This document shows, in pieces, positions 9,371 to 17,496 of a stretch of DNA of 51,413 nucleotides. The stretch's first letter is position 1. Every line of letters begins with the position of its first letter. Source of the stretch: Vicingus serpentipes (GTDB lineage Bacteria; Bacteroidota; Bacteroidia; Flavobacteriales_E; Vicingaceae). A program made the translations under genes and the position numbers. The DNA is taken from positions 1 to 51,413 of the forward strand of contig JAGFIT010000019.1 in NCBI GenBank assembly GCA_024103385.1. Direction: 5' to 3'. The notes beneath the pieces were generated by a model, which saw nothing but the letters and a program-made list of their open reading frames with translations, did no database searches and was not told where the DNA came from.

Positions 9371-10489
9371 ATGGCAATTGAAATTAGAGAAGCAAAAACA
9401 CCTAAAGACTTTAAAGATTTCATCAATGTTCAGTTTGATATCTACAAAGGAAATAGTTTTTGGGTACCTCCTATTAAGAAAGATGAAGTTAAAGCACTTC
9501 AAAGTGAATTTAATCCTGCCTTCCGATTTTGTAAAGCTAATTTTTGGTTAGCGTATAAAGAAGGTAAATGTGTAGGCCGAATTGGTGCAATTGTTAACGA
9601 AAAATACAACGAGAAGATTAATGCTAAATGTGGTCGTTTTACCAGAGCCGAATTTATTGATGATGATGAAGTAGTACAACAACTATTTTTAACTGCAGAA
9701 AAGTGGCTGAAAACACAAGGCATGGAAGAAGTGGAAGGCCCTTTAGGTTTTACCAATTTAGATCACCAGGGAATGTTAGTAGAAGGGTTTGATCACTTAC
9801 CTTCTGCTGCATCAGAATACCACCTTCCCTACTATAAAGAGCAATTAGAAAAAATAGGCTACCAGAAAAAAATTGATTGGATAGAATTTCGTTTGTTTTT
9901 AGAAGGTATGCCTGAAAAAGCAAAAAGAGGAGCGGAAATTGTAAAAAAGAGGAGTGAATTAACCGTTAAAAGTTTTACAAAAAAATCTGAACTACAACCT
10001 TATGCCATTCAGTTATTCGAAATTTTAAACGAAGCTTTTAAAGAGTTACATAGTGTAGTTCATTTAGATAAAGAAATGATTGATTATTATGTAAAACGCT
10101 ACTTAATGTTATTAAATCCTGAATTTGTGAAGCTAGTATTTGATAAAGAAGAAAATTTAATTGCTTTTATTATTGGATTACCTTCATTATCTGAAGCCTT
10201 ACAAAAAGCCAACGGAAGCATATTCCCTTTTGGATGGTACCACATTAACAAAGCCTTAAAACACCCTAAACTAATTGATTTAATGTTGACGGGTATTTTA
10301 CCAAAATACCAAGCGAAAGGAGTCACTGCGGTTTTATTTTACGAACTCCATGAAGTAATGGAAAAATATGGCGTAACTGAAATGGAAACTACAGGTATTT
10401 TTGAAACCAATCAAAAAGTGATTCAAAACTGGAAAAACTACGAAAATATACAACACAAAAGAAAAAGGTGCTGGACAAAAGCACTATAA
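9371..10489 (+). CDS. GNAT-like acyltransferase of unknown substrate
   Basis: A 372-residue soluble protein. The N-terminal half reads like a GNAT fold: IEIREAKTPKDFKDFINVQFDIYKG, then NFWLAYKEGKCVGRIGAIVN, the usual beta4 cofactor-binding strand. A second such region lies near residues 255-350 (ENLIAFIIGLPSLSEAL, PKYQAKGVTAVLFYELHEVM), suggesting a tandem GNAT arrangement. FTNLDHQGMLVEGFDHLP is a striking conserved-looking segment. I recognise it as a Bacteroidota protein type usually left hypothetical or called GNAT; I do not know the substrate. Position behind yidC suggests housekeeping transcription. Confidence 0.65.
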   Translation: MAIEIREAKTPKDFKDFINVQFDIYKGNSFWVPPIKKDEVKALQSEFNPAFRFCKANFWLAYKEGKCVGRIGAIVNEKYNEKINAKCGRFTRAEFIDDDEVVQQLFLTAEKWLKTQGMEEVEGPLGFTNLDHQGMLVEGFDHLPSAASEYHLPYYKEQLEKIGYQKKIDWIEFRLFLEGMPEKAKRGAEIVKKRSELTVKSFTKKSELQPYAIQLFEILNEAFKELHSVVHLDKEMIDYYVKRYLMLLNPEFVKLVFDKEENLIAFIIGLPSLSEALQKANGSIFPFGWYHINKALKHPKLIDLMLTGILPKYQAKGVTAVLFYELHEVMEKYGVTEMETTGIFETNQKVIQNWKNYENIQHKRKRCWTKAL

Positions 10490-10516
10490 TTAAAACTCTG
10501 TAATCCTATATTTCAT

Positions 10517-11761
10517 ATGAAAAAAATAATCTTAACATTAATTATCGTTTTATCTTTTATTGGATTAAATGCACAAGTTAAAAAAGATAAAGGCAATTAT
10601 TCTATTCCTGAGAATAATACAAAAAAAGATACTTTAAAAAATAAAGAAGATGGTCATTATTTTTTCACTATAGTTAAAGATATTGAAACCTTAGATGTTC
10701 AAAACCAAGGAAGAACAGGTACTTGCTGGAGTTTTTCTGCACTTTCATTTATAGAGTCTGAAGTAATTCGAAATGGAAAAGAAAGTGCTAGTCTTTCAGA
10801 AATGTTTATTGTTAGAAATGCCTATCTAGAAAAAGCGATTAACTATGTGAGAATGCATGGAAACTTTAATTTTGATGCTGGTGGAGCATTTCATGATATC
10901 CCTTTAATTATTAAAAAGTATGGTATTGTTCCTGAAGAAGTATATAAAGGGCTAGATTATGGCACTGAAAAGCACAACCATGCAGAACTGAATGCTATTT
11001 TAATTAGTATGGTTGAAACAATCGTTAAAAACCCTCAAAAAGAATTAACGCCTTCTTGGACAAAAGCAATAGAAGGTGTATTGGATGCTTATTTAGGAAA
11101 AATTCCTCAAGAGTTTGAATATCAAGGTAAGAAATACACTCCGTTAACTTATGCAAAAAGAATAGGTCTAAATATGGATGATTATATAGCCATTACTTCT
11201 TTTACTCATCATCCTTTCTACGAAAGTTTTGTGTTAGAACTACCTGATAACTGGGCGTTCGGAAAAGCCTATAATCTTCCTTTAGATGAAATGATGGAGA
11301 CATTAGATAATGCGATAATGAATGGTTATTCTGTAGCGTGGGCAAGTGACGTTTCTGAAAAAGGATTTTCTTTTAAAAATGGATTAGCTATTGTACCTGA
11401 AGATGAATCTACTATTTCTGTAAAAGGAAGAGATAATAAACACTTTAGTGACTCAGGGGCTGATAAAATTAGTAATGCATTTGATGAGCCAGTTAAAGAA
11501 TTAGCCATTAATCAAAAAATGAGACAAATTGATTTTGATAATTACAAAACAACAGATGATCATGGAATGCATATTACAGGGATTGTTAAAGATCAGAATG
11601 GTACTAAATATTATATTGTAAAAAATTCATGGGGAACAGAAAATTATAACAATGGCTATTTCTATGCTTCCGAATCTTTTGTTAAGTTCAAAACTACCAA
11701 CTTAATGATTCATAAAGACGGAATTCCATCCAACATTAAAAGTAAATTAGGAATTAAATAA
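10517..11761 (+). CDS. Exported papain-like (C1) cysteine peptidase, bleomycin-hydrolase type
   Basis: 414 residues with a clear signal peptide (KKIILTLIIVLSFIGLNAQ, cleavage near 19-20). Papain-family catalytic elements are intact: oxyanion Gln64 and nucleophile C70 in QGRTGTCWSFSALSF, His352 in HGMHITGI, and Asn370 in VKNSWG. Gene order and the long insert between Cys and His resemble bleomycin hydrolase/PepC aminopeptidases. Those are usually cytoplasmic, while this one should be periplasmic or surface-exposed. No obvious T9SS C-terminal sorting domain is seen. The small acidic gene 7 bases downstream is probably cotranscribed. Confidence 0.88.
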   Translation: MKKIILTLIIVLSFIGLNAQVKKDKGNYSIPENNTKKDTLKNKEDGHYFFTIVKDIETLDVQNQGRTGTCWSFSALSFIESEVIRNGKESASLSEMFIVRNAYLEKAINYVRMHGNFNFDAGGAFHDIPLIIKKYGIVPEEVYKGLDYGTEKHNHAELNAILISMVETIVKNPQKELTPSWTKAIEGVLDAYLGKIPQEFEYQGKKYTPLTYAKRIGLNMDDYIAITSFTHHPFYESFVLELPDNWAFGKAYNLPLDEMMETLDNAIMNGYSVAWASDVSEKGFSFKNGLAIVPEDESTISVKGRDNKHFSDSGADKISNAFDEPVKELAINQKMRQIDFDNYKTTDDHGMHITGIVKDQNGTKYYIVKNSWGTENYNNGYFYASESFVKFKTTNLMIHKDGIPSNIKSKLGIK

Positions 11762-11768
11762 ATTAATT

Positions 11769-12245
11769 ATGAGCCTTGATAAAAGTATTAAAATAGGAAT
11801 CGGTTTAGGAAATATTAAGTTTGGTTGCACACGAGATGAGTTAAAAAAAATAATCGGAGAACCTTCTGAAATTGATACTTACAACGCTACAGGAGAAGAA
11901 GATGGTTATCTAACTGAATCATGGCATTATGATGAGGATGAATTTTCTGTCTCTTTTGATGAAGAGGATAATTGGAGGCTAACAACCATAGCAGTTAGTT
12001 CTCCCGATTTTGAGTTCAATGGCAAAAAAATAATAGGTCTTTCTGTTGATGAAACACTTTCTTCTTTAGAAAATGAAAACCTAGGGAGTAATGAATTAGA
12101 AGATTTGTCTGATGAACATATTAATCACAAATTATTAAGTTTTGTTGAGTCGAGTTTAAACCTTTGGTTCGAAAATGATCAGCTCTCTGAAATTCAATGG
12201 GGCGTATTATGGGATGATGAAGATACTCCCGCTTGGCCAAAATAA
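11769..12245 (+). CDS. Small acidic cytoplasmic protein of unknown function
   Basis: 158 residues, no signal peptide, very rich in Asp/Glu (for example YDEDEFSVSFDEEDNW). The N-terminal part (GLGNIKFGCTRDELKKIIGEPSEIDTY) has the helix-then-strand pattern, with a GEP turn, seen in SmpA/BamE-like and related small folds. A weaker copy follows at GKKIIGLSVDETLSSLENENLG. I do not recognise the family with confidence. It sits 7 bases behind an exported cysteine peptidase and could be a regulator or protective partner, but nothing in the sequence proves this. Confidence 0.6.
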   Translation: MSLDKSIKIGIGLGNIKFGCTRDELKKIIGEPSEIDTYNATGEEDGYLTESWHYDEDEFSVSFDEEDNWRLTTIAVSSPDFEFNGKKIIGLSVDETLSSLENENLGSNELEDLSDEHINHKLLSFVESSLNLWFENDQLSEIQWGVLWDDEDTPAWPK

Positions 12246-12299
12246 TTTTCAATTGCATTCCCTTTTATTTTCAAGTGACCCCACCCATTGAGTAGGCAA

Positions 12300-12947
12300 T
12301 TATTGTTTAATTAAGTTGTTTTGAATAGCATAACGAACCAAGTCTGCCGTATTTTTCACGTCTAATTTTTGTAAAATATTTCTCCTATGGCTCTCCACTG
12401 TTCGATTACTAATGTGCAACGCTTTACCTATTTCTATGTTGGTCAATCCTTCAATAATTAAAGACAATACTGCTTGTTCCCTTTCTGATATTTCAGCACT
12501 ATTTTCTTTTTTACCCGCATCCATCATACTGTTAATCATGGTGACAGAAACATCATTACTAAAGTACTTCTTCCCTAAAGCAATCATTTCTATAGCTTGA
12601 AATAATTCTTCCTTACTGGATTCTTTTAAAACATACCCCAATGCTCCTGCTTTAATCATGCTCATGATATAAGATTCTTCTGCATGCATGGTTAATGCCA
12701 ATACATTTACAGTTTTAAATCTTTTCGATATAATTTCTGTAGCATCTATCCCATTTAATTCTGGCATATTAATATCCATCAAAACAACATCCACTCCTCC
12801 ATTATTTTTTTCTAAATACTGGATTACCTCTCTACCATTTTTTGCTTCTGCAACAACTTTTACATTTTTAGCTCCTTTTAACATATAACGAATTCCATCT
12901 CTTATAATAAGATGATCATCTGCTAATAATACTTTTATTTCTTTCAT
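12300..12947 (-). CDS. NarL/FixJ-family response regulator (second copy)
   Basis: 215 residues: receiver domain with D10/D11 and phospho-acceptor D58 (LMDINMPELNG), switch segment LALTMH, then a LuxR HTH (IEIGKALHISNRTVESHRRN) near the C terminus. It lies 9 bases after the multi-PAS kinase at 12957-15236, which belongs to the matching HisKA_3 class, so the two form an operon and a likely cognate pair. It is paralogous to the regulator at 1739-2386; near-identical recognition helices suggest overlapping DNA sites. Confidence 0.93.
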   Translation of the reverse strand: MKEIKVLLADDHLIIRDGIRYMLKGAKNVKVVAEAKNGREVIQYLEKNNGGVDVVLMDINMPELNGIDATEIISKRFKTVNVLALTMHAEESYIMSMIKAGALGYVLKESSKEELFQAIEMIALGKKYFSNDVSVTMINSMMDAGKKENSAEISEREQAVLSLIIEGLTNIEIGKALHISNRTVESHRRNILQKLDVKNTADLVRYAIQNNLIKQ

Positions 12948-12956
12948 AACATTATT

Positions 12957-15236
12957 TTAAAGTGAAAGTGATATATTAATTTTTGTTCCTGTTTTTATTT
13001 TATTGTTGATTATAAATTTACCTCCAAGGTATTGAATTCTGGAATGCATATTTTTTAATCCTATTCCCGATTTATTTTTATTATTGATAGTTCCTTTTTG
13101 AATTCCAATTCCGTTATCTCTTATTTCTATTTCTAATTTGTTTTTCTCTTCCATTATTGTCAAACTTGCTTTAGTAGCTTGAGAATGTTTGGTGATGTTG
13201 TTTGTTAATTCCTGTAAAGTACGATAAATTCCCATCTCGACTTCTTCATTAAATCTTTTATCAGGTATATTATGTTTAAACGTAAAATCAATATTCTGAG
13301 TTATATTAATATTATTTATAATATCGTTTACTGCATAAGCTAACCCAAAACGATTCAATACACGAGACATTAATCCATGGGAGATGCTTCTCGCCTCATA
13401 CACAGCATCAGTTAACAAATTAATTGTTTTATTAAAAACTTCAGCTGTACTAACATCACTTGTACTATTTATTTCAGACTGAATTGCTTGTAAGTTCATT
13501 TTTGAGGCCAATAATATTTGTCCCAATCCATCATGAATTTCCATTGCAAACCGTTCTCTCTCATGCTCTTGCGCTTCAATAACCTCCCTAATTAAACTAC
13601 CTTTTGCTTTTTTTTCTTCTGTAATATCAAACTGTATGGAAATAAAATTTTCAACATCCCCTCTATAATTCATTATCGGTGTTACTGTTTGAAATACCCA
13701 GTAATAAGAACCACCTTTATGTTTATTTCGAATTTCTGCTTGCCATGTAATTCCTTTGGTAATAGCATTCCACATTCTCTCCCATTCTTCATTTGTATGA
13801 TAATTGGAATTAAATATTCTTGCTGGAGATCCGATAAGTTCTTTCTTTGAATATCCTGATAGATATTCCAGTTTTTTATTAATATCTATAATATTCGCTT
13901 CTAAATCTGTAAAAAATACAGCAGCTGAATGGTTTAATGCACTTCTTAAATTGGTAACTTGCTTTAAAGCTTGTCTTCGTAGCGTTTCATTATATATAAA
14001 TGCGATACAATAATCCAACTCATTTTCATTTTTATAAATAGGTCGTACAGAAACTCTACAGCTTAAGACACTCCCATTTTTGTGTTGATACCTCTTCTGA
14101 AAACTATATGATTTTGCTTTTTTATTGTTTATGATATCGTTGAAAATATTACTGCTTAAATCCAAATCATCTTTAAACGTAATATCTCTAAATGTTTTCG
14201 TAAGTAATTCTTTTTCTGAATAGCCCAACATCTTGCATAATTGCCTGTTCACCACTAAAAATCTACCTTGGCTATTTATTTTAACAATACCCTCGTTAGA
14301 GTTATTGAATATGGTCGTTAAATCATTTTCACGTTGAGCCAATTCTTCTTTTAAAATGGTATCGCTAAGCACTACCGCTACTAACAGCGTAATTTCTTGT
14401 ATTAATTTTTCATCTATATTTTTAAAATAATCTTTTATATTAGAAGCAAAACAAAAGGTTCCTATAACTCTATCATTAATGATAATCGGTTTAATGTAAT
14501 AAGATTTAAACCCTTGCTTTTTATTAAGTTTATCTACTTTTGTTAGCGTTTTTAATTTAGAGATATCATTAACACGAAAAGCCTCTTTTTTTAGAATAGA
14601 TTTTATGCTCGACAATTCTTTAAATGGTAAAAAATCGCCTTGCTTAATCAATGTATTATCCCACTCTTTAGAGTTTAAGGCTATAATTTCCAGTTCCTCA
14701 TTATCATAATGAAGTAACCCTATATTAGCATAACCGACATCTATAACGTTACTAATAATTACTTGTAAAGTATCATTTAATATTTCCTTCAATGGGTTAC
14801 TGGAAATCAATGCTTTTTCTACCTGATGTAATGCTATTAATCTTTTTCTAGTATGCTCCTTCTTTTTCTCTATTACAATCCTACTGGTTACATCTTTTGC
14901 GTTAAAAATGACTTTTTCGCTTTTGTATTGGTTGATTGATATTTCTAAGTATTTTTTTTCTCCATTTTTATCTATTATTTTCAGAACATCAGTATCGTTT
15001 TTGTGGATTCCTTTTTTTATAAGATCTGGAAGGTTAGGTATTCCCAAAAATTGATTGATGTTTTTTTTTAATACTTCTGAAGGATAATACCCAAGAATTT
15101 TGTGAACTGATTCAGAAACATATTCCACTACTCCATTTTCATCTAGCACACCAATAATTTCAAAAGAATTCTCTAATAAAGCTCTGAAATACTCTTCAGG
15201 CGTATCAATATTCTTATTTTGTTGGTATTTATTCAT
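12957..15236 (-). CDS. Multi-PAS/GAF sensor histidine kinase (HisKA_3 type)
   Basis: 759 residues with no membrane segment. Order by eye: PAS (about 12-125, EIIGVLDENGVVEYVSESV), GAF-like (about 130-290), PAS (about 300-425, GIVKINSQGRFLVVNRQLC), PAS with PAC (about 430-550, DLEANIIDINKKLEYLSGYS; YYWVFQTVTPI), HisKA_3 (about 555-630) with H568 in MEIHDGLGQ, and HATPase (about 655-759, DNGIGIQKG). As a soluble kinase with three PAS and one GAF it should sense a cytoplasmic ligand, redox or gas signal. Its regulator follows after 9 bases. No PAS ligand residues could be assigned. Confidence 0.9.
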   Translation of the reverse strand: MNKYQQNKNIDTPEEYFRALLENSFEIIGVLDENGVVEYVSESVHKILGYYPSEVLKKNINQFLGIPNLPDLIKKGIHKNDTDVLKIIDKNGEKKYLEISINQYKSEKVIFNAKDVTSRIVIEKKKEHTRKRLIALHQVEKALISSNPLKEILNDTLQVIISNVIDVGYANIGLLHYDNEELEIIALNSKEWDNTLIKQGDFLPFKELSSIKSILKKEAFRVNDISKLKTLTKVDKLNKKQGFKSYYIKPIIINDRVIGTFCFASNIKDYFKNIDEKLIQEITLLVAVVLSDTILKEELAQRENDLTTIFNNSNEGIVKINSQGRFLVVNRQLCKMLGYSEKELLTKTFRDITFKDDLDLSSNIFNDIINNKKAKSYSFQKRYQHKNGSVLSCRVSVRPIYKNENELDYCIAFIYNETLRRQALKQVTNLRSALNHSAAVFFTDLEANIIDINKKLEYLSGYSKKELIGSPARIFNSNYHTNEEWERMWNAITKGITWQAEIRNKHKGGSYYWVFQTVTPIMNYRGDVENFISIQFDITEEKKAKGSLIREVIEAQEHERERFAMEIHDGLGQILLASKMNLQAIQSEINSTSDVSTAEVFNKTINLLTDAVYEARSISHGLMSRVLNRFGLAYAVNDIINNINITQNIDFTFKHNIPDKRFNEEVEMGIYRTLQELTNNITKHSQATKASLTIMEEKNKLEIEIRDNGIGIQKGTINNKNKSGIGLKNMHSRIQYLGGKFIINNKIKTGTKINISLSL

Positions 15237-15281
15237 CTTACTCTGTGTTCAATAAATATAGAGATAAGAATCCTATAAAGA

Positions 15282-15348
15282 AATACCCTAGTTTACCTAA
15301 ATAACAAATACACAATTAAGTACTTTTACTTAGTAAGTATAGGGTATT
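15282..15348. repeat. 9-bp perfect inverted repeat between two minus-strand operons
   Basis: Arms AATACCCTA (15282-15290) and TAGGGTATT (15340-15348) are perfect complements 49 bases apart. The GC core stands out in a very AT-rich spacer. The arms lie upstream of the PAS kinase gene, and the far arm touches the stop codon of the sugar transferase. A smaller TTAC-TTA-GTAA hairpin lies inside. It could be an operator or an mRNA 3' structure; no U tract follows. Confidence 0.4.
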
Positions 15349-15937
15349 ATCTAAAAACCTTAAAAACTGTTTTTAAAATAATAGTACAATCGGTGATAAA
15401 GCTTTTATTAGCTATGTACTTTTTGTTTAGTCTTATTTTTGCAGGAAGAATTTCATTAATGTATATGGCTTCTGGATTTTTAGCCATTGCCAATAATTCA
15501 TTCTCATTAAAATACTCTAAAGATGCATAATCCGTAATTCCTGGTTTTAATTTCAGTATTTCTCGTTGTTCTTCAGTATACAGCTCAACATACTTACTCA
15601 CCTCTGGTCTCGGCCCAACAAAACTCATCTTTCCATTTAAAACATTAATCAGCTGAGGCAATTCATCTATCTTATATTTTCGAAGGTAATAACCTACTTT
15701 AGTAATCCTGGCATCTCTATTTCCTACTGTTAACAATCCCTCTTTATCCGAACCAGTTGACATAGTTCTGAATTTAAATAAATTAAATGTTATTCCATTT
15801 TTTCCTATTCGTTTTTGAATGTAAAAAACTCCTCCCTTTGAATCAATAATGATAAGTAAAGCAATTAAAATAAATAAAGGAAATAATAGAATAAGGCCAA
15901 AAAGAGAAAGTATTATGTCAAAAATACGCTTACCCAT
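15347..15937 (-). CDS. Initiating sugar-1-phosphate transferase (WcaJ/PglC-like)
   Basis: A 196-residue monotopic phosphoglycosyl transferase. One N-terminal hydrophobic hairpin (FDIILSLFGLILLFPLFILIALLI) precedes the catalytic region with FKFRTM, YYLRKYKIDELPQLINVLNG and MSFVGPRPE. It transfers a sugar phosphate from a UDP-sugar to undecaprenyl phosphate, starting a glycan. The short length matches PglC-type enzymes rather than long WbaP/WcaJ forms. It overlaps the upstream aminotransferase by 8 bases, a pairing common in amino-sugar (bacillosamine-like) glycan loci. The glycan is unknown. Confidence 0.92.
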   Translation of the reverse strand: MGKRIFDIILSLFGLILLFPLFILIALLIIIDSKGGVFYIQKRIGKNGITFNLFKFRTMSTGSDKEGLLTVGNRDARITKVGYYLRKYKIDELPQLINVLNGKMSFVGPRPEVSKYVELYTEEQREILKLKPGITDYASLEYFNENELLAMAKNPEAIYINEILPAKIRLNKKYIANKSFITDCTIILKTVFKVFR

Positions 15938-17144
15938 TCAGCACTTGGTTTACAGCTTTTACAACTGAAGAAATTACTGTATTAATCTCTTTTTCGGAAA
16001 GCCCGTAATAAACAGGAAGACTTATTTCTCTAGCATAATTATCATAAGCGATAGGAAAATCTTGAATAGAATAACCTAATTCTTTATATAACGACAACAT
16101 CGGTAATGGTTGAAAATGCACATTCACCGAAACTTCTTGCTCAAAAATAAGTTGAATAATTTTGTCTCGCTGTTCTTCTGTTATTCCTTTTATTCTTAAT
16201 GGGTAAAGATGATAAGAGGTTTCTTTTTTTGATGTCTTATATTCAGGAATTTCCGCCCAAGTATATTTTTGAAATGCTGTAGTATAAGCATCAAAAATTG
16301 ATTTTCTTTTAGGCAGTGTATCGTTATTGTAATGTTTCAACTCTACCAACCCCATACTAGCTTGAATATCCGTCATATTCATTTTAAACCCTGCCTCAAT
16401 AACATCATAACGCCATGCACCAACTTTTGATTTTGCTAACGCATCTTTATTTTGTCCGTGCAATGTCTTCACACATAAATAATCATAAACTTCCTCATTA
16501 TTAAATGGAGATGGCAAATTTAAAGCTACAGCCCCCCCTTCTGCTGTAGTTAAATTTTTTACTGCATGAAATGAAAAAACAGTAACGTCTGTTAAGCTCC
16601 CCGTTTTTTTATCTCCACTAACTGCACCTAAAGAATGAGCTGCATCAGAAAGCACCAATATTCTTCCTATTTTTTTTTGCACTTCATTGTGAGGTTGAAA
16701 TAAATTTTTCACTTCATCTGATTGAACTAGTGCATTGATTTCATCATAATCACATGGATAACCAGCAAAATCAACTGGAATTATTACTTTAGTATTGGTA
16801 GTAATTACTCCTTTTAATTGCTCAATAGCTATATTAAAATCCTTATCCACATCCACAAAAACTGGTTTCGCCCCACAATGCAATACTACATTAGCTGTAG
16901 CACAATATGTGTAAACGGGAATAATTACTTCATCTCCTTCTTTCACTCCATACCACCTCAACATAATTTCTAAACCTGCTGTTGCAGAATTCAAACATAA
17001 CGTTTTTTTATTTCCACAATATGCTGCCAGTTGTTGCTCAAAAAATTTAGTCTTGGGGCCAGTAGTAATCCACCCAGATTTAAGTGTATTAACAACCTCA
17101 TCAATGATTTCATCATATATTTTAGGTGGTGAAAAAGGAATCAT
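15930..17144 (-). CDS. DegT/DnrJ/EryC1-family sugar aminotransferase
   Basis: 404 residues, PLP-dependent fold type I. Visible features: SGWITTGPKTKFFE near the N terminus, the PLP-stacking region LCLNSATAGLEIML, D167 in LSDAAHSLGA and the internal-aldimine lysine K196 in FSFHAVKNLTTAEGG. The family aminates keto-sugar nucleotides (for example UDP-4-keto to 4-amino sugars). A modest insert (about 139-162) precedes the Asp motif. Its 8-base overlap with the sugar transferase suggests it makes the amino sugar that enzyme attaches. Its promoter appears nested in the preceding terminator. Confidence 0.92.
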   Translation of the reverse strand: MIPFSPPKIYDEIIDEVVNTLKSGWITTGPKTKFFEQQLAAYCGNKKTLCLNSATAGLEIMLRWYGVKEGDEVIIPVYTYCATANVVLHCGAKPVFVDVDKDFNIAIEQLKGVITTNTKVIIPVDFAGYPCDYDEINALVQSDEVKNLFQPHNEVQKKIGRILVLSDAAHSLGAVSGDKKTGSLTDVTVFSFHAVKNLTTAEGGAVALNLPSPFNNEEVYDYLCVKTLHGQNKDALAKSKVGAWRYDVIEAGFKMNMTDIQASMGLVELKHYNNDTLPKRKSIFDAYTTAFQKYTWAEIPEYKTSKKETSYHLYPLRIKGITEEQRDKIIQLIFEQEVSVNVHFQPLPMLSLYKELGYSIQDFPIAYDNYAREISLPVYYGLSEKEINTVISSVVKAVNQVLNG

Positions 17145-17162
17145 ACTGCACTTAATTTTTTA

Positions 17163-17214
17163 TAAAAAAACTCCAACAAATAACGAACAAAATTATTCAT
17201 TACTTATTGGAGTT
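17163..17214 (-). terminator. Rho-independent terminator after the small membrane protein gene
   Basis: On the minus strand, 17214-17201 (AACTCCAATAAGTA) pairs with 17182-17169 (TATTTGTTGGAGTT) as a continuous 14-bp stem with two G-U wobbles. A run of T follows (17170-17164). On the plus strand the same two positions are A-C mismatches, so the structure is built for minus-strand transcripts. The loop holds a promoter -7 box. Confidence 0.8.
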
Positions 17215-17217
17215 CAA
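17188..17217 (-). promoter_or_regulatory. Promoter for the aminotransferase/sugar transferase operon, nested in a terminator
   Basis: On the minus strand, TTG (17217-17215) is followed by 19 bases and then TAATTTTG (17195-17188), a full -33/-7 Bacteroidota promoter. The spacer contains the first arm of the upstream gene's terminator and the -7 box lies in its loop. The ATG of the aminotransferase is 43 bases further on. Confidence 0.6.
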
Positions 17218-17249
17218 TTGATTAAAATTATTAAAAGTAAGGTCTATAA

Positions 17250-17435
17250 TTAATGTGTGTGCCCAGTACTTTTATTAAATAGAATTATTGCTACAATAGC
17301 AGCAATAATAATAACAGTCATCGCTAAAGCCTGAACAATTCCTCCATGCCCTTGTATATTAAGGTATGCATAATAAAAAGGCACTGTAAATAAAACGGCA
17401 ATTATTGCTACTGCTATCCACTTATTCTTACTCAT
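17250..17435 (-). CDS. Small two-helix membrane protein
   Basis: 61 residues with two hydrophobic segments (WIAVAIIAVLFTVPFYYAYL and IVQALAMTVIIIAAIVAIILF) joined by a short Gly/His linker, ending in STGHTH. No family recognised. It has its own start with ATG at 17435 and is followed by a strong terminator, which supports it as a real short transcription unit. The terminal HTH could bind metal but that is a guess. Confidence 0.7.
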   Translation of the reverse strand: MSKNKWIAVAIIAVLFTVPFYYAYLNIQGHGGIVQALAMTVIIIAAIVAIILFNKSTGHTH

Positions 17436-17496
17436 AATTCTTATTTTTAAATTCGAAATATAGCTAAATTACACCCCGAATATAATAATTATTTAT

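Noticed and set aside
12251..12304. AATTGC...GCAATT arms around a GC-rich stretch (GTGACCCCACCC) as an insertion-sequence remnant or terminator
   Set aside because: Arms are short, the loop is 39 bases with no U tract, and no transposase fragment or target duplication is visible.
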